Below are positions 36,662 to 48,189 of a stretch of 64,000 nucleotides of DNA, piece by piece. The notes under the pieces are model-generated. The model saw only the letters and a list, made by a program, of their open reading frames with translations, did no database searches and was not told the origin of the DNA. Within the stretch, counting starts at the first letter, position 1. Each line of letters starts with the position of its first letter. A program made the position numbers and the translations under genes. This DNA comes from Hydnum rufescens UP504 (taxonomy: Eukaryota; Basidiomycota; Agaricomycetes; Cantharellales; Hydnaceae), in assembly GCA_014904985.1 (NCBI GenBank), contig MU128935.1, positions 205,495 through 269,494 of the forward strand, read 5' to 3'.

Positions 36662-38087
36662 TCACCAATTGCATGTACTTGAACCAAAAAATTTACTCAA
36701 GTGGGCCGTAAACACCTCTCGCTTTAGCTCACCCCCTTCCGCGGGAATGGTCTCCACGAGCCCCATGATTTTTCTATATGCCACCTGCTCGAATGCTTTG
36801 TACTTCGTCTCAAGATCCACCGCGGCGAAGACTTCTTTCACCTTCTGCTCACATTCACTATCCTTCCGGCCATAGTTCTCATCAAGAGTCTTGCGCTGCG
36901 CGGGGGTGACATGTTGCAACGCGACGCTGATAACCCACGTGTTTTTGTTCTCAAGAATGTCCGTGCCGATCTTGCCAAGCTTCTCGGGTGGGGCAAAGCA
37001 GTCCAGATAGTCATTTTGCACTTGGAAGTACTCTCCGAGCGGAATGAGGATCTTTTGGGCGAGGGCGAACTGTTCCGGGTTGGTTATTCCGTGGAAATAC
37101 ATGGCGAGGATGACCGGAAGACAGCTAAGTGGATGTCAGAAGAATGCACCAATCATCAGGGCCCATCAGAACTTACGAGGGGTTGGCGGTCTTATACGCT
37201 ATCGTAAGACGGTAGCTGGGTAGGAAGCCTGATTTTGAATCATATCCTTGTGAAAAGTCACATTTCTAGAAGACTAACCGTTCGAGAGAGAATTTGGACA
37301 GATCTACGCGATCCTCGGGGCAGTGACGAGGTCAATCAGTCCTCCCATTTCAGCTTTATACGTTGTCTGATTCAAGCAAGGGCGATTAATGTTTGGATTA
37401 TTCCCGAAACGATTGCCACTCACGTCAAGGAAAAGCTCAAGGAGGTCTGTGTAATATGACTCCTTGCGGAAATGTCTCTTCAGGAGCTGATATAATCCCG
37501 ATTCGAGCATGCACGCATCGTTAATGGCGATGTTGTTGACGCCCTCTACGCGATACCAGCAGGGTCGTCCATGGCGCGTAATAGAGGCATCCATGATATC
37601 GTCCGCAATCAGGAAACATGCTTGGGCCTATCGAGTTATATGGAATCAGCGTATGAAGGAGTAGGGCTCACGGAGGGAGCCAATGGATAGTTACCAGCTC
37701 AAGCGACCATCCAAGGATAGCAGCCTTCCGGTACTCCTCGCCCTCCAACAGTTTCCCACGCAATATTTCGACGGTGTCCACGACCGAAATGCCGAAATTC
37801 AATTTACCTTCAAGACACGCCCCGAGTTCAAAGTCTGTGAGCAACGTCACCTTTGGGAAAACGTACCTCCAAGAAGATTATATTCCAGGTTCTGTAATAT
37901 ATTGCGGGCCACTGAGCCAAGCGGCGGCGGAGTGGGAGAAAACGAAGACATACATGTCGATACCATTCGATGACCTCTTCGGGCATAGATTCAGCATTCA
38001 AGACATCAAGGAGCTCCTCGACGATCACAGGAAAAACCTGCAAGAATCGTTCTTGTTGTACGCGACATCGAGGCGAGAACCAAGCAT
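36662..38087 (-). pseudogene. FPPS copy F3, inverted, two frameshifts, altered active site
   Basis: Exons on the minus strand: 38087-37954, 37891-37867, 37807-37695, 37627-37424, 37366-37279, 37215-37177, 37124-36662. One A is missing in exon 1 (38048-38054) and one C in exon 5 (37317-37320), so no full protein can be made as the sequence stands. The active site is also changed: GGKLNF in place of [15 protein letters not shown] in place of [16 protein letters not shown] in place of KTAYYSFY, and NDYLD in place of DDYLD. Position -5 is Cys. The tail SKFFGSSTCNW and the changed residues are shared with F6, its closest relative. Confidence 0.88.
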
Positions 38088-38187
38088 GGTCAACTGCTCG
38101 CTGGAGGGAGAGGTAGTGGTAGTCATGAAGAATGAGAAAGGCCCGAAGCCACCAGACAAGTGGTGTGACAAGAACTATTCCCTGAGC

Positions 38188-39390
38188 TCGGTGCGAGGCA
38201 CAGGCACCTAGCTCCAGGACTTGATAAGCGTAGTAGTCTCAATTAAGCGAGTTATAGTAGAGACTACGTCATTAGCTTTAGTGTTTCACACCGCGGCTCT
38301 GTCCGGAGCCTCTCTTCATCAGTCATTTGCAGTCTTGCACTCTCACTTGCCTCGCCTGTCGTATCCGTCGATACACCACGCACCCGCAAATTTTTTCTAC
38401 CCGCCCTCCCTTTTTATTGCATAAAAACACTGCGTCGTTGACACTGGGTTGCATAGTCTTATTGTCTCAGCCTCTTCCACGCTCCGTAGTTGCCTAAGTA
38501 GATTCCATAGTAGCGTGCTTTGCGCAACGCGCCCGTCGTCTACTCTCGGCAACTCCCGCCCACTCTCGCACAGACAATCAGCTGAGTAAGCTCTGCAGAC
38601 AAGAACATGAGCGCGAATCTCTCATGCGCTGGCCTCAGACAAGCGATCCGAAGGATGGCTAGCATTATGAGATTCTAATTGAGTCTACGAGCTATTATCA
38701 AGTCCAAGGAATGGACCTCAAGATAGAGGGAGTCTACAAACTCTTTCCATTGAAGTGCGGATAAAGGAAAAAAAGCTGGTCCCCCACTAGGGAAAAAAAA
38801 AAAAACCGCGTTCCAGATCCGATGGATGATTTGCGATTTGGAGCTTGAGAGGACTGTGGCCAGATGGGTTAGGCTCTGAATTATCCCAGCTATTTCCCCC
38901 CCCCAGAGCCAACTGCACTGGTACAGCTACAGAACTTCTCAGCCATGTAGCATCTTCTGCCACTATGGGCGACTCCCTAGGTGCTGTACTTGGACTAGTT
39001 ACCCGTGTGATTAGTTTGATCGTTCCTCTTACGATCGGTGAACCTCTATAATGATGCTCTCGATGCCTCTGATGGTGAGAATCAAGAGGTAAAGGTCACC
39101 ATCTATCTAGCAGTCCCAGCCCAAGGGTCGGGGTAGACTGTCGCAAAAAGCAACTCTAGCACGGGGAACCCCTATACCAAATTAGGAATTATCCATCTTT
39201 TTTCTCTCCAACGGCACCAGCTTTTGTTGTATCTGACTTGAATGAAGGGTGTATCGGCCCGGTGGTCAGAGCGCTCAAAGTGCATGTGATTGGGTGCATG
39301 GCAACTTAACCCCTGCGTCCTGGTGTGAGATTTCCGGAAGCCGGAAGCTAACCCACCCGACTATGCGGATGGCGGGCGCAAAGGGGGATG
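38188..39390. other. non-repeat insert upstream of F3, no gene supported
   Basis: About 1.2 kb separates the F3 head from the inverted upstream piece at about 39400-39580, while in F6 the corresponding distance is only about 500 bases. This suggests inserted DNA of unknown origin. It holds a poly-A run near 38790-38805 and C-runs near 38896-38905, and no domain. Confidence 0.3.
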
Positions 39391-39399
39391 GAAGCAGTT

Positions 39400-39580
39400 G
39401 ACAGGAGCACAAGATACGAGGCAGAAGTGGAGCTTCAGGTGTCTCCGCTCCTTCCTTCACTAGACTGCATACGAAGCCCCCGTGCCTTGGGCCTCAACTG
39501 CCGAGTTGGTGCTGGACTCGTTAATAGCTCGGATATCGGAGACAGCACTGTAAATAACGAGCAAGGCCAACACCGCGGCT
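39400..39580 (-). repeat. inverted copy of the FPPS upstream region
   Basis: The complement (GAGGC...CTGCATTCGAAG-type words, AAGGAAGGAGCGGA, GCAGTGCTGTCTCCG) matches 52030-52160 upstream of F6 and 59040-59165 upstream of F7. It indicates that the inverted F3 segment originally extended to about 39580. Confidence 0.55.
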
Positions 39581-40361
39581 GAGCCGGCTATTGCATGCAG
39601 AAAGTCAGCCAATGCAAATGTTCGGCAAATAGCGCCGGGACATCCAGAATACAGTTTCTTTGCGTCTATTCAAAGGGACTCAGACTAACACCAGCACAAG
39701 TTGATTGAGGGAGGTATAAGTTTGTAAAGACAACACTTCGGTGCAAGAAGTCACCAATAGATGATAAGTTGTATGTTTTAAAAGCTATCCGCCTCGATTT
39801 GAAGGCTGACTTCTCGCGTGCAGGGGTGTGGCTCATATATAAGCGGGGTGGGGACGTAGAAAGATACTCGGCACAAAAATATGGTTCCCCCGACATCTTG
39901 CGCCCTCCGTGCCCGAGTAGTGAATGAGCACTTAATTCGAACATTCGGTGGAAAAACTGGGCCATTGGTGATCAGGGGATTTCTTCACCTTTGACAGTTA
40001 GTGTCCAGACCCCCCCCTCCCCAGCCAAATTTCCAGCCGTGGCACAGAATACCCCTATTGAGTTGTGACGTGATCCCCCATGGTAACACCACCGACTGTG
40101 ATGTGACAGATTCAGGTGGCTACAGTATGTGACAGACTGACCCCTTAACCCAAATCGAGAGATCGGGATCCGATTTTTTGGATTCCTCATGAATTTCCAA
40201 CCGGTCTTCCGCACTGCAATGAAAACAGCCAAACCCCCCACTGTCTTGAAGCCCATTCTTTTCATAGCGATATTTGCTGCCCTCTTGTTACACCATTTTC
40301 CTTTTGTCTCCAGGCCTTTCTCGTTCTTCATCACACATCACGCTCCAGTGAGAAGTTGACC

Positions 40362-41795
40362 ATGCTTGGCCCTCGCCTCGACGTCCCGTACAACAAGAAA
40401 CGATTCTTAGAGGTATTTCCTGTGGTCGTTGAGGGGCTCCTTGACACTTTGAGGGCTGAAGCCATGCCTGACGACATTGTCGAATGGTATCGACGTGTAT
40501 GTCTTTGTTTTCTCCAACTCTTCAGCTGTCCGGCTCACTGGCTCGCAATATATTACAGAGCTTGGAATATAACCTTCCTGGAGGTGTGTTTTCCCAAAGG
40601 TAACCTTGTCTTATCGTCGCTGACAGACTTCGAACTCGGGACATGTCTTCAAGGCAAATTGAATCGCGGCATTTCTGTCGTGGACACCGCCGAAGTATTA
40701 CGCGGGAAACTGTTGGAGGGTGACGAATACCAGAAGGCTGCTATCCTTGGATGGTCGGTTGAGCTGGTATGTGTTTATTGGTTTTCTCCATGAGTCCTAA
40801 CCCTTCCTACGCTGATTCCGTATGATTGATAGCTCCAAGCATGTTTCCTGGTCGCGGATGATATGATGGATGCCTCGATTACGCGCCGTGGACAGCCTGT
40901 TGGTATCGCGTAGAGGGCGTCAATAACATCGCTATTAATGACGCCCTCATGCTCGAAGCCGCATTGTATCAGCTCCTGAAGAGGCACTTTCGCAAGGAGT
41001 CGTATTACACAGATCTCCTTGAACTTTTCCTTGATGTGAGTGGAAATAGTTTCGGGGACAATTTCAGTATTGATCGTGCTTGCTTGAATCAGACAACGCA
41101 TAAGACTGAAATAGGACAACTGATTGACCTCGTGAGTGCCCCCGAAGATCGCGTAGATCTGTCCAAATTCTCTCTCGAACGGTTAGTCATCTAGAAATAT
41201 GACTTTCGCCCAATGCTATGGTTCATGATCAGACCTCCTACCTAGCCACCGTCTTACAATAATGTATAAGACCGCCTACTACTCGTTGTAAGTTCCAATG
41301 GGTCCTTATATTTTTGGTGTATGCTTCTGACATCCGCTCAGTTATCTTCCGGTCGCCCTGGGCATGCATTTTCACGGTATATCCAATCCGGAACAGTTCG
41401 CCCTCGCGCAGAAGATTCTCATTCCGCTCGGAGAGTACTTCCAAGTGCAAGACGACTATCTGGATTGCTTTGCCCCGCCCGAGAAGCTCGGCAAGATCGG
41501 CACCGACATTCTTGATAACAAGAATTCATGGGTCGTCAATGTTGCATTGCAACATGTCACCCCTTCGCAGCGCAAGATTCTTGACGAGAACTACGGCCGG
41601 AAGGACAGTGAATGTGAGCGGAGGGTGAAGGAAGTCTTCGTTGCGGTGGGCGTGGAGGCGAAGTACAAGGCATTTGAGCAGGCGGCATATGAAAAGATCG
41701 TGGGGCTGGTGGAGACAGTTCCTGCGGAAGGGAGCGAGCTGAAGCGGGAGGTGTTTATGGCCTTCTTGAGGAAAATTTTCGGTCGCACCATGTAG
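40362..41795 (+). pseudogene. FPPS copy F4, one frameshift in exon 4
   Basis: Exons: 40362-40496, 40559-40583, 40654-40766, 40833-41035, 41093-41181, 41246-41287, 41342-41795. Motifs are otherwise standard: GGKLNRG, DDMMD, TRRGQP, YKTAYYSFYLPVA, VQDDYLD and the tail KIFGRTM. Position -5 before DDMMD is Cys, -4 is Phe. One base is missing in the codons after RRGQP (40893-40902), giving an early stop a few codons later. Very close to F5, including its promoter and the DTAEVLRG and GDEYQKA variants. If the missing base is a sequence error, this would be a working enzyme. Confidence 0.88.
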
Positions 41796-42440
41796 TTTCT
41801 TCGTCTTGATTCAACCCTTGGCTCCAGTGCCTGAGGTAGTTGGAAATTAGATCTTGGCCCTGCTGCCTTGAACTTTACTGTCATTGTCCTGTCGCCGCTC
41901 TGGCGATGTTCCCTATGCCTGGCCCTGGATCGTATTCCATTTCATGAACCTCTAGGATGCTGCTGGAGATTTCCTCGCGTGTGGTGGACCCTTTCTGCAA
42001 AAGAAAGCAAAAAGGATCAGGCCACCTTGCCCGAGGCCAATCTAAACGCACTGTGTTCCAGCATCCACTACGACTATTGTTGAAACCTCAATGTACGGAA
42101 CGCTGGCTGCTAGTGTCTGCGAACTCATTCAAATTTGAGACTGTGGTCAGACGCCGCGCGTCTAATAGTAGCTCCCCACATTTCTTGTTCTCCGGCCTCT
42201 GGCACTGCCGTTCCTTCCTTCGCGCTAGGTTTGCTCGAAGGCAAAGATACAGATGATGATGATATTATGATGTGGGTGCATAATCCAGGGTTATTCATTA
42301 GTCTATTATTCCAATTGAGGTCACCACTCTCTAGACGCCGGTGACAGACACTACGTTGATACTCCAGTGATTATTATTTTTCACCATGATGCGATACGAA
42401 GCACAGCACCCGCACAAGCTGGGATCGATCAAGTAATGGG
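41796..42440 (+). repeat. FPPS 3' flank, copy 4
   Basis: Nearly identical to the flank after F1, including the CGCGCGTCTAATAGTAGCTCC and GATGATGATATTATGATGTGG words. No gene supported. Confidence 0.75.
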
Positions 42441-43990
42441 TGATAGACTTCTTGGTCTAAATGAGCGAGGGGTCCTGATTCCCCTGAATATTCTGCCTCG
42501 TACCAAGATAGATTCGGATCCTGGAACCATAGCCGAGACCGTTTTGCCATACGTGGAGGCGCTGATGAAGGCGCTTCTACAGTGCTTGGTTATTGCCCCT
42601 TTGGGACTCCATCACAGGTTAATGGAAGATGGCCACTACAAAGGTGTTTGATGCGTTGTGACACGCTGATAGCTCAAGACTGATTCCTCTGTGGTAGGGT
42701 ATTTCATTCCAAAAGGGTAGGGCTCACATGCGTACCTGCGCTCCGCGGCACAGCCTCCACCCTAACACAGGTTCAGTTCAGATTCGAAACCCCCCAACGA
42801 CGACGCAGACCCCCTCCTTCCTCTCTGCCCTTCATATCTATTTAAATCACTTCCCTTCCTGTCACCTGTGGACCTCAGCGTGAAAAGCTCAAGATGGTTA
42901 GGATCGGCAAGAAAAACTTCCACCGTCAATTACGCCACCCCTGTTAAGACCAGAACCAAGATTCCGAAGCCACCAATCATGATATTGTGCGTCTGGAGTA
43001 TTGTGCGGTGGATGTCCCCTCGAAGTCACATTCCGATGGATGTGCGATGCGTGTGGCCCCAATTGAAAACGTCGTCGCCCCAGAATACGTCATTGTGAAT
43101 TCGACCGAGATCGTGACTCCCGACGAGGTAAGTCGGATAGAGGTCCCCCAAGCCCCGCAAAAGAAGGTAGTATCGAGGAATATGAGGATTGTGAAAAAGG
43201 TAGGGAGACTCAATATTTCTTGTGCACTTGGGTCTGAGTGAGGTATGTTGGACATGATCGCTCAGGAATGGACTTGATTCTGTATTTAATGACTGCCATG
43301 GATGTTCCAACGCCTGGTTCAGGAGATACACTAGATGTACGTCATTAGAATGACTCCAAGAATTTAGATAGGGGCATGGACATTCGCACCACTTACTTGG
43401 CTAAAACTTCGTCTGCATGTTGCTACGTTTCGGGGAATGAGGGGGGAGGCACTCTATCTGCGTTGGTCTGAAGGATCAAGAAGGCGAGAGGTCGAAAAGA
43501 TTGAGGTGTGAGTATTGTGTTATTGAGGATCACTTAAATCCGTCTGCGAGTTGAGCGGGATCCAGAGAGTGGGGAAATTAAGTTGACTATATTTAAGCAT
43601 GTTATTGAGAATGAGACACGAGGTGGAATGAAAAGTCATGAGATGTGAAGCATTCCCAGTTCATTGTGCGAGTAGATGGAGCCTTCCACTAAGCGCGCCG
43701 GCAGTTGCCTTCATGTGAGAGGGAGAAACAAATGAGAAATGGAATGCTCTAAAGGAAGTGCACGCATGGAAAGTGTGTCAGTGGATTGCGAGCCTCACGT
43801 TTGGAGGCGAGGAAAACACTGGATTGAAATCAGCCGTTATAGAGTTCGTACTCGTACTCGTTCTTCAGTCCTTCGTGATTGCACGGCGTCCAGTGCCACA
43901 CGGCTCACATGTGTGGCTCCACAAGTTTCCAAATATTTCCTTCTACATTTGGAAGAAGCACAGAAAGAATAAGGAGCGTTGCGAGTGTAA
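42441..43990 (+). repeat. spacer plus family R unit, copy R4, internally deleted
   Basis: The spacer 42441-42720 is shared with 54310-54570 and, inverted, with 36150-36400. The R leader follows (CAGTTCAGATTCGAAAC near 42775), but it jumps straight to the middle of the R frame (GTCACCTGTGGACC, near 42860). The TATA box and N-terminal half are gone. The 3' part is complete to about 43990. Confidence 0.7.
42890..43241 (+). pseudogene. family R protein gene, C-terminal remnant R4
   Basis: It carries the KMVRIGKK segment, a short deleted middle, then RLEYCAVDVPSKSHSDG to the terminal LGSE and stop. There is a frame change between the two parts. It has no start or promoter. Confidence 0.6.
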
Positions 43991-44476
43991 CCCATTTGGA
44001 GCTGTGGGGATTACAGTCGATGGGTTGGATTCTCACGGTTCAACGAGCCCGACTCAACGCCAGACAAAGTAATACGGAAACTCCCCTAGCAGCTTGGGAG
44101 GGCGGGGACATCCCACAGACCCCATTCTGCTAAGTGGGGCTTGCTAGGAAGATACCCCGCATCTTTTTCCGCTGCATAGGACGGAGTGCACTGGGGATAA
44201 ATTTTATTTCCTTACTTGGTAGAGAAAAGCCAGGTATTGCGGGGACACTCCGCAGACCCCGGCTGCTGCGCAGGGCTTGGGGGCACCCTGAACCCCAGAC
44301 CACTGTGCAGGGCCCAGGACATTAATTAACAATTTGTTTTTCCTTATTTGGCAGACAGCGGGGACGTATCGAAGGACAGTGTCAAGAGAATAATAAAACG
44401 ACCCGATAATTCGGCCACGTCAAAATCCGCGGGGAGTACCGAAATTGACGTGGGAATCCAACCCATTAAGTGCGTC
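43991..44476. other. spacer with two imperfect direct repeats
   Basis: Two related blocks, near 44100-44150 and 44238-44285, share GGCGGGGACA/TGCGGGGACA and CAGACCCC...GGGCTTG words. No gene is supported. Confidence 0.35.
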
Positions 44477-45235
44477 CAGGACCCCGGTTAGCTCCAATAG
44501 AGGTCCGAAGGTAAAAACCCCTAAATCTGGGGTCGAGGAGTGTGGTTTTTGAGGCCCAAAATGGCCGAATTTAGTGTGATTTGGACCTCGGACATGCTCA
44601 AAACAGGTCAAATCCGTGTGAAACAGGGTTCGGACCTCACAGGCCCCCAAAAAAACCCAAAAAATTGTATCTATGCTCCTAAGCCATCTACATGCCCTCC
44701 CAGGTCCCCACCAGTCTTGCCAAAACCCGTCACCTAGATCTGACCATTATTTTTCATCGCCTTACTGAAATCCGTTACTGCTTGTATCAGAGATTGCCTC
44801 CGGTTCTCAAGTTCGGTGAAAACTCTGGTAGCGCTATCCCCTAATGTAACCAGACCCACTATTCTCCCATTTGGTCCTGTGAGGGAAGATTCACTGACAG
44901 GGAAATTGTTTAAGGTGAGAAATACTTCGTGAGATTTGATGTGCAAGTATGTGGCACAGGAAAGTGAATCACAAGCAGTGTTGCTGAATGTTGACACCGC
45001 GGCGACAGACTGCATTGGCATCAGATTTCTGCTAGTGCGACGACCAAGATCACTAAATTCGTGTAGTGTCGTCCTCGGTGCTGAAAAAAAATTCCCGCAT
45101 CCGTGTGGAAAAAAATCGGACTTTCAGGCCAAAATTAGCCCATTCGTGTGGTTTTTTTTCGGACATTCACTCAAAAAATTTCCAAAATCAGTGTGAAGCG
45201 ACCTCGGGGATCTTACAGAGCTAACCGGGGTCCTG
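44477..45235. mobile_element. 759-base segment bounded by 18-base inverted repeats
   Basis: CAGGACCCCGGTTAGCTC (44477-44494) is an exact reverse complement of 45218-45235. The segment lies between R4 and F5, where other units have no matching DNA. It contains G/A- and T-rich blocks and a 95-codon minus-strand ORF. It may be a non-autonomous DNA transposon or the inner part of a larger one. No clear target-site duplication was seen. Confidence 0.4.
44734..45021 (-). CDS. small hypothetical ORF inside the inverted-repeat segment
   Basis: 95 residues starting MPMQSVAAVSTFSNTACDSL and ending TDFSKAMKNNGQI, with a protein-like composition and an ATG start. I do not recognise a domain. It could be a captured gene fragment, and its C-terminal half looks helical. 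Confidence 0.3.
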   Translation of the reverse strand: MPMQSVAAVSTFSNTACDSLSCATYLHIKSHEVFLTLNNFPVSESSLTGPNGRIVGLVTLGDSATRVFTELENRRQSLIQAVTDFSKAMKNNGQI

Positions 45236-45806
45236 TGCGTCCTCCACCCCAGGACCTCACATAACGTATTCTTGGAGGCCAAGGGGAACCTATATCCAGA
45301 ATTCACGGGTTTCTGACCCCGCCGGGAGTCAGCCCATTCACGGATTTCAGAAGGGAAAGTGCCGTCTGGCGGATCAATGTTCAATTAGAGCTTGCGCTGG
45401 TCTTCGAATGACATGACAGGAAGATTGGGTTCTCTGGGGATGTCACGCTGTCACACTCGGGCACCCTCCACTGCTATGTCACACCGCCGGACACCCCCCC
45501 GCTGCTACAGGAGATAGCGCAATTGTCACTTCACAACAATTTTCCGCTGCTATATCTTCGAGTGTGTACAGTATGGTGGCTACAGTATGTGACAGACTGA
45601 TTGAATGAACCCCCAACCCAAACCGAGAGATCGGGATTCGATTCTTTGGATTCCTCAAGAATTTCCAACTGGTTTTCCCTTGGCACTTCAGCTAAACCCT
45701 CCACTGTCTTGAAGCCCATTTTTTTCATAGCGATATTTACTGCCCTCTTGTTACACCGTTTGCCTTTTGTCTTCTGGCCTTTCTCGATCTTCATCACACA
45801 TCTCCA

Positions 45807-45945
45807 CATCAGGAAAACCGGATGTCCTCCAGAGCTCTTACTGTGCTTTGGAGGCTCCAGAGCACTGCTCCGCAGTGCTTTAGAAGCTCTGGAAGCTCCA
45901 GAGTCCCAAGGCTTCTGGAGCTCCTCCATCCATTTTCTTTGATGA
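45807..45945 (+). repeat. foldback-type element, copy b, in the F5 leader
   Basis: Relative to F4, about 140 bases are inserted between the CATCACACATC word and CCTCCAGTG, 25-30 bases before the F5 start codon. The insert begins CATCAGGAAAACCGGATG and is made of CTCCAGAGC/GCTCTGGAG words that can pair. It is related to 31369-31440. Confidence 0.55.
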
Positions 45946-45968
45946 GTCCCTCCAGTGCGAAGTTGACC

Positions 45969-47403
45969 ATGCCTGGCCCTCGCCTCGACATCGCGCACAA
46001 CAAGAAACGATTCTTAGGGGTATTTCCTATGGTCGTTGAGGAGCTCCTTGACACTTTGAGGGCTGAATCTATGCCTGACGACATTGTCGAATGGTATCGA
46101 CGTGTATGTCTTTGTTTTCTCCTACTCTTCAGCTGTCCGGCTCACTGGCTCGCGATATATTACAGAACTTGGAATATAACCTTCCTGGAGGTGTGTTTTC
46201 CCAAACGTGGCCTTGTCTTATCGTCGCTGACAGACTTCGAACTCGGGACATGTCTTCAAGGCAAATTGAACCGCGGCATTTCTGTCGTGGACACCGCCGA
46301 AGTATTACGCGGGAAACTGTTAGAGGGTGACGAATACCAGAAGGCTGCTATCCTTGGATGGTCGGTTGAGCTGGTATGTGTTTATTGGTTCTCTCCATGA
46401 GCCCTATACCTTCCTACGCTGATTCCGTATAACTTGATAGCTCCAAGCATGTTCCCTCCTCGCGGATGATATGATGGATGCCTCGATTACGCGCCGTGGA
46501 CAGCCCTGCTGGTATCGCGTAGAGGGCGTCAATAACATCGCTATTAATGATGCTTTCATGCTCGAAGCCGCATCGTATCAGCTCCTGAAGAAGCACTTCC
46601 GCAAGGAGTCGTATTACACAGATCTCCTTGAACTTTTCCTTGATGTGAGTGGAAATAGTTTCGGGGACAATTTCAGTATTGATCGCGCTTGCTTGAATCA
46701 GACAACGCATAAGACTGAAATAGGACAACTGATTGACCTCGTGAGTGCCCCCGAAGATCGCGTAGATCTGTCCAAATTCTGTCTCAAACGGTAGGCATCC
46801 CGAAATACAACTCTGGCCCAATGCTACGGTTCACGATCAGACCTCCTACCTAGCCACCATCTTACAATAACGTATAAGACCGCCTACTACTCGTTGTAAG
46901 TTCCAATGGGTCCTTATATTTTTGGTGTATTCTTCTGACATCTGCTCAGTTATCTTCCGGTCGCCCTGGGCATGCATTTTCACGGTATAACCAATCCGGA
47001 ACAGTTCGCCCTCGCGCAGAAGATTCTCATTCCGCTCGGAGAGTACTTCCAAGTGCAAGACGACTATCTGGACTGCTTTGCCGCACCCGAGAAGCTCGGC
47101 AAGATCGGCACAGACATTCTTGATAACAAGAATTCGTGGGTTGTCAACGTCGCATTGCAACATGTCACCCCTGTGCAACGTAAAATTCTTGACGAGAACT
47201 ACGGCCGGAAGGACAGTGAATGTGAGCGGAGGGTGAAAGAAGTCTTCATTGCGGTGGGCGTGGAGGCGAAGTACAAGGCATTTGAGCAGGCGGCATATGA
47301 AAAGATCGTGGGGCTGGTGGAGACCATTCCTGCGGAGGGGCGCGAGCTGAGGCGGGAGGTGTTTATGGCCTTCTTGAGGAAAATTTTTGGTCGCACCATG
47401 TAG
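45969..47403 (+). CDS. FPPS copy F5, intact, enlarged product pocket predicted
   Basis: All seven exons join in frame to 353 residues: 45969-46103, 46166-46190, 46261-46373, 46441-46644, 46702-46790, 46854-46895, 46950-47403. The IPP site [34 protein letters not shown] and VQDDYLD are all standard, so catalysis should be intact. The residues five and four positions before DDMMD are Cys and Ser ([13 protein letters not shown]), where FPPS normally has two aromatic residues. In avian FPPS the equivalent Phe112/Phe113 set product length, and replacing them by small residues gives longer products. F5 may therefore make C20 or longer diphosphates rather than farnesyl diphosphate. A foldback insert lies in its leader. 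Confidence 0.92.
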
Positions 47404-48189
47404 TTTCTTCATCTTGATTCAGCCCTTAACTGCAATACACGAGCTCCCCTGAAGTTAGATCCTGGCCATACTGGCGGGCCTCATTGAACATTACTGTCAT
47501 TGACCTCCCGTTGCTCTTGACACTTGCCCCTGCTCGGCTTTGAATCCAATTCCCCATAGGGTTAGTGATGCCGCGACTCGAAGTCGCCAAAAAAAACCTA
47601 GCCTTGTTGGTGTTCTTATCACACCACTTTTTGCTTACAGCTCAACGACTGGTACTATTTTATAGTTATACTGCGGTAAAAAAAATCCATCATCTGTCGT
47701 AGCTTTGGCGAGAAAATTTTCGACTCGACTCGACTTGAGTTGAGCAAGTCGCGGCAACACTAAATACAATTACGGAAATGAAATATTTCTTAATATAGTA
47801 ATAGGACGACGGGTTCCTGTCCGGGTTGACGGGGGCAAGTCAGTCCTTCCCCGGATGACTAAAACCCGCGGGTTCTTAAGCCACGTGCAATACCCTAATC
47901 CATCGTGAACTTCCAGGCCGCTGCTGGATATTGCCTCGCTTGTGGTGTTCCCAGGCCAATCTAAGCATGCCACGCTGTTCCCCAACATCCACCATGGAAG
48001 GCAGGCTGTTAGTATCTGCGTAGTCGTTCAAGTTCAAGAATCAAAGACTCTCTCATCAGCCGCCGGGCGTCTAATGCAACATCATGATATCATCATCTGT
48101 ATCTCTGCCTTCGAGCAGACCTGGGGCGAAGGGTGGAACCGCAGTCCCAGTGGCCTGAGAGCAAGGAATATGGGGGGCTGCGGTGCGTA
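47404..48189 (+). repeat. diverged FPPS 3' flank with a small insertion
   Basis: Apart from the element at 47562-47763, only part of the usual flank is recognisable (CCAGGCCGCTGCTGGATA, CCAGGCCAATCTAAGC near 47910-47970). No gene supported. Confidence 0.5.
47562..47763. mobile_element. MITE-like GACTCG element with imperfect inverted ends
   Basis: The left end TTAGTGATGCCGCGACTCG and the reverse complement of the right end, TTAGTGTTGCCGCGACTTG, differ at two of 19 positions. A TA at each end could be the target duplication. It is about 200 bases long with no coding capacity. It shares its terminal word with the insert at 32130-32300. Confidence 0.55.

Noticed and set aside
44520..44740. Frames suggesting a Pro-rich protein near 44540-44737
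   Set aside because: Low-complexity translation within the inverted-repeat segment, with no motif and overlapped by an antisense frame.
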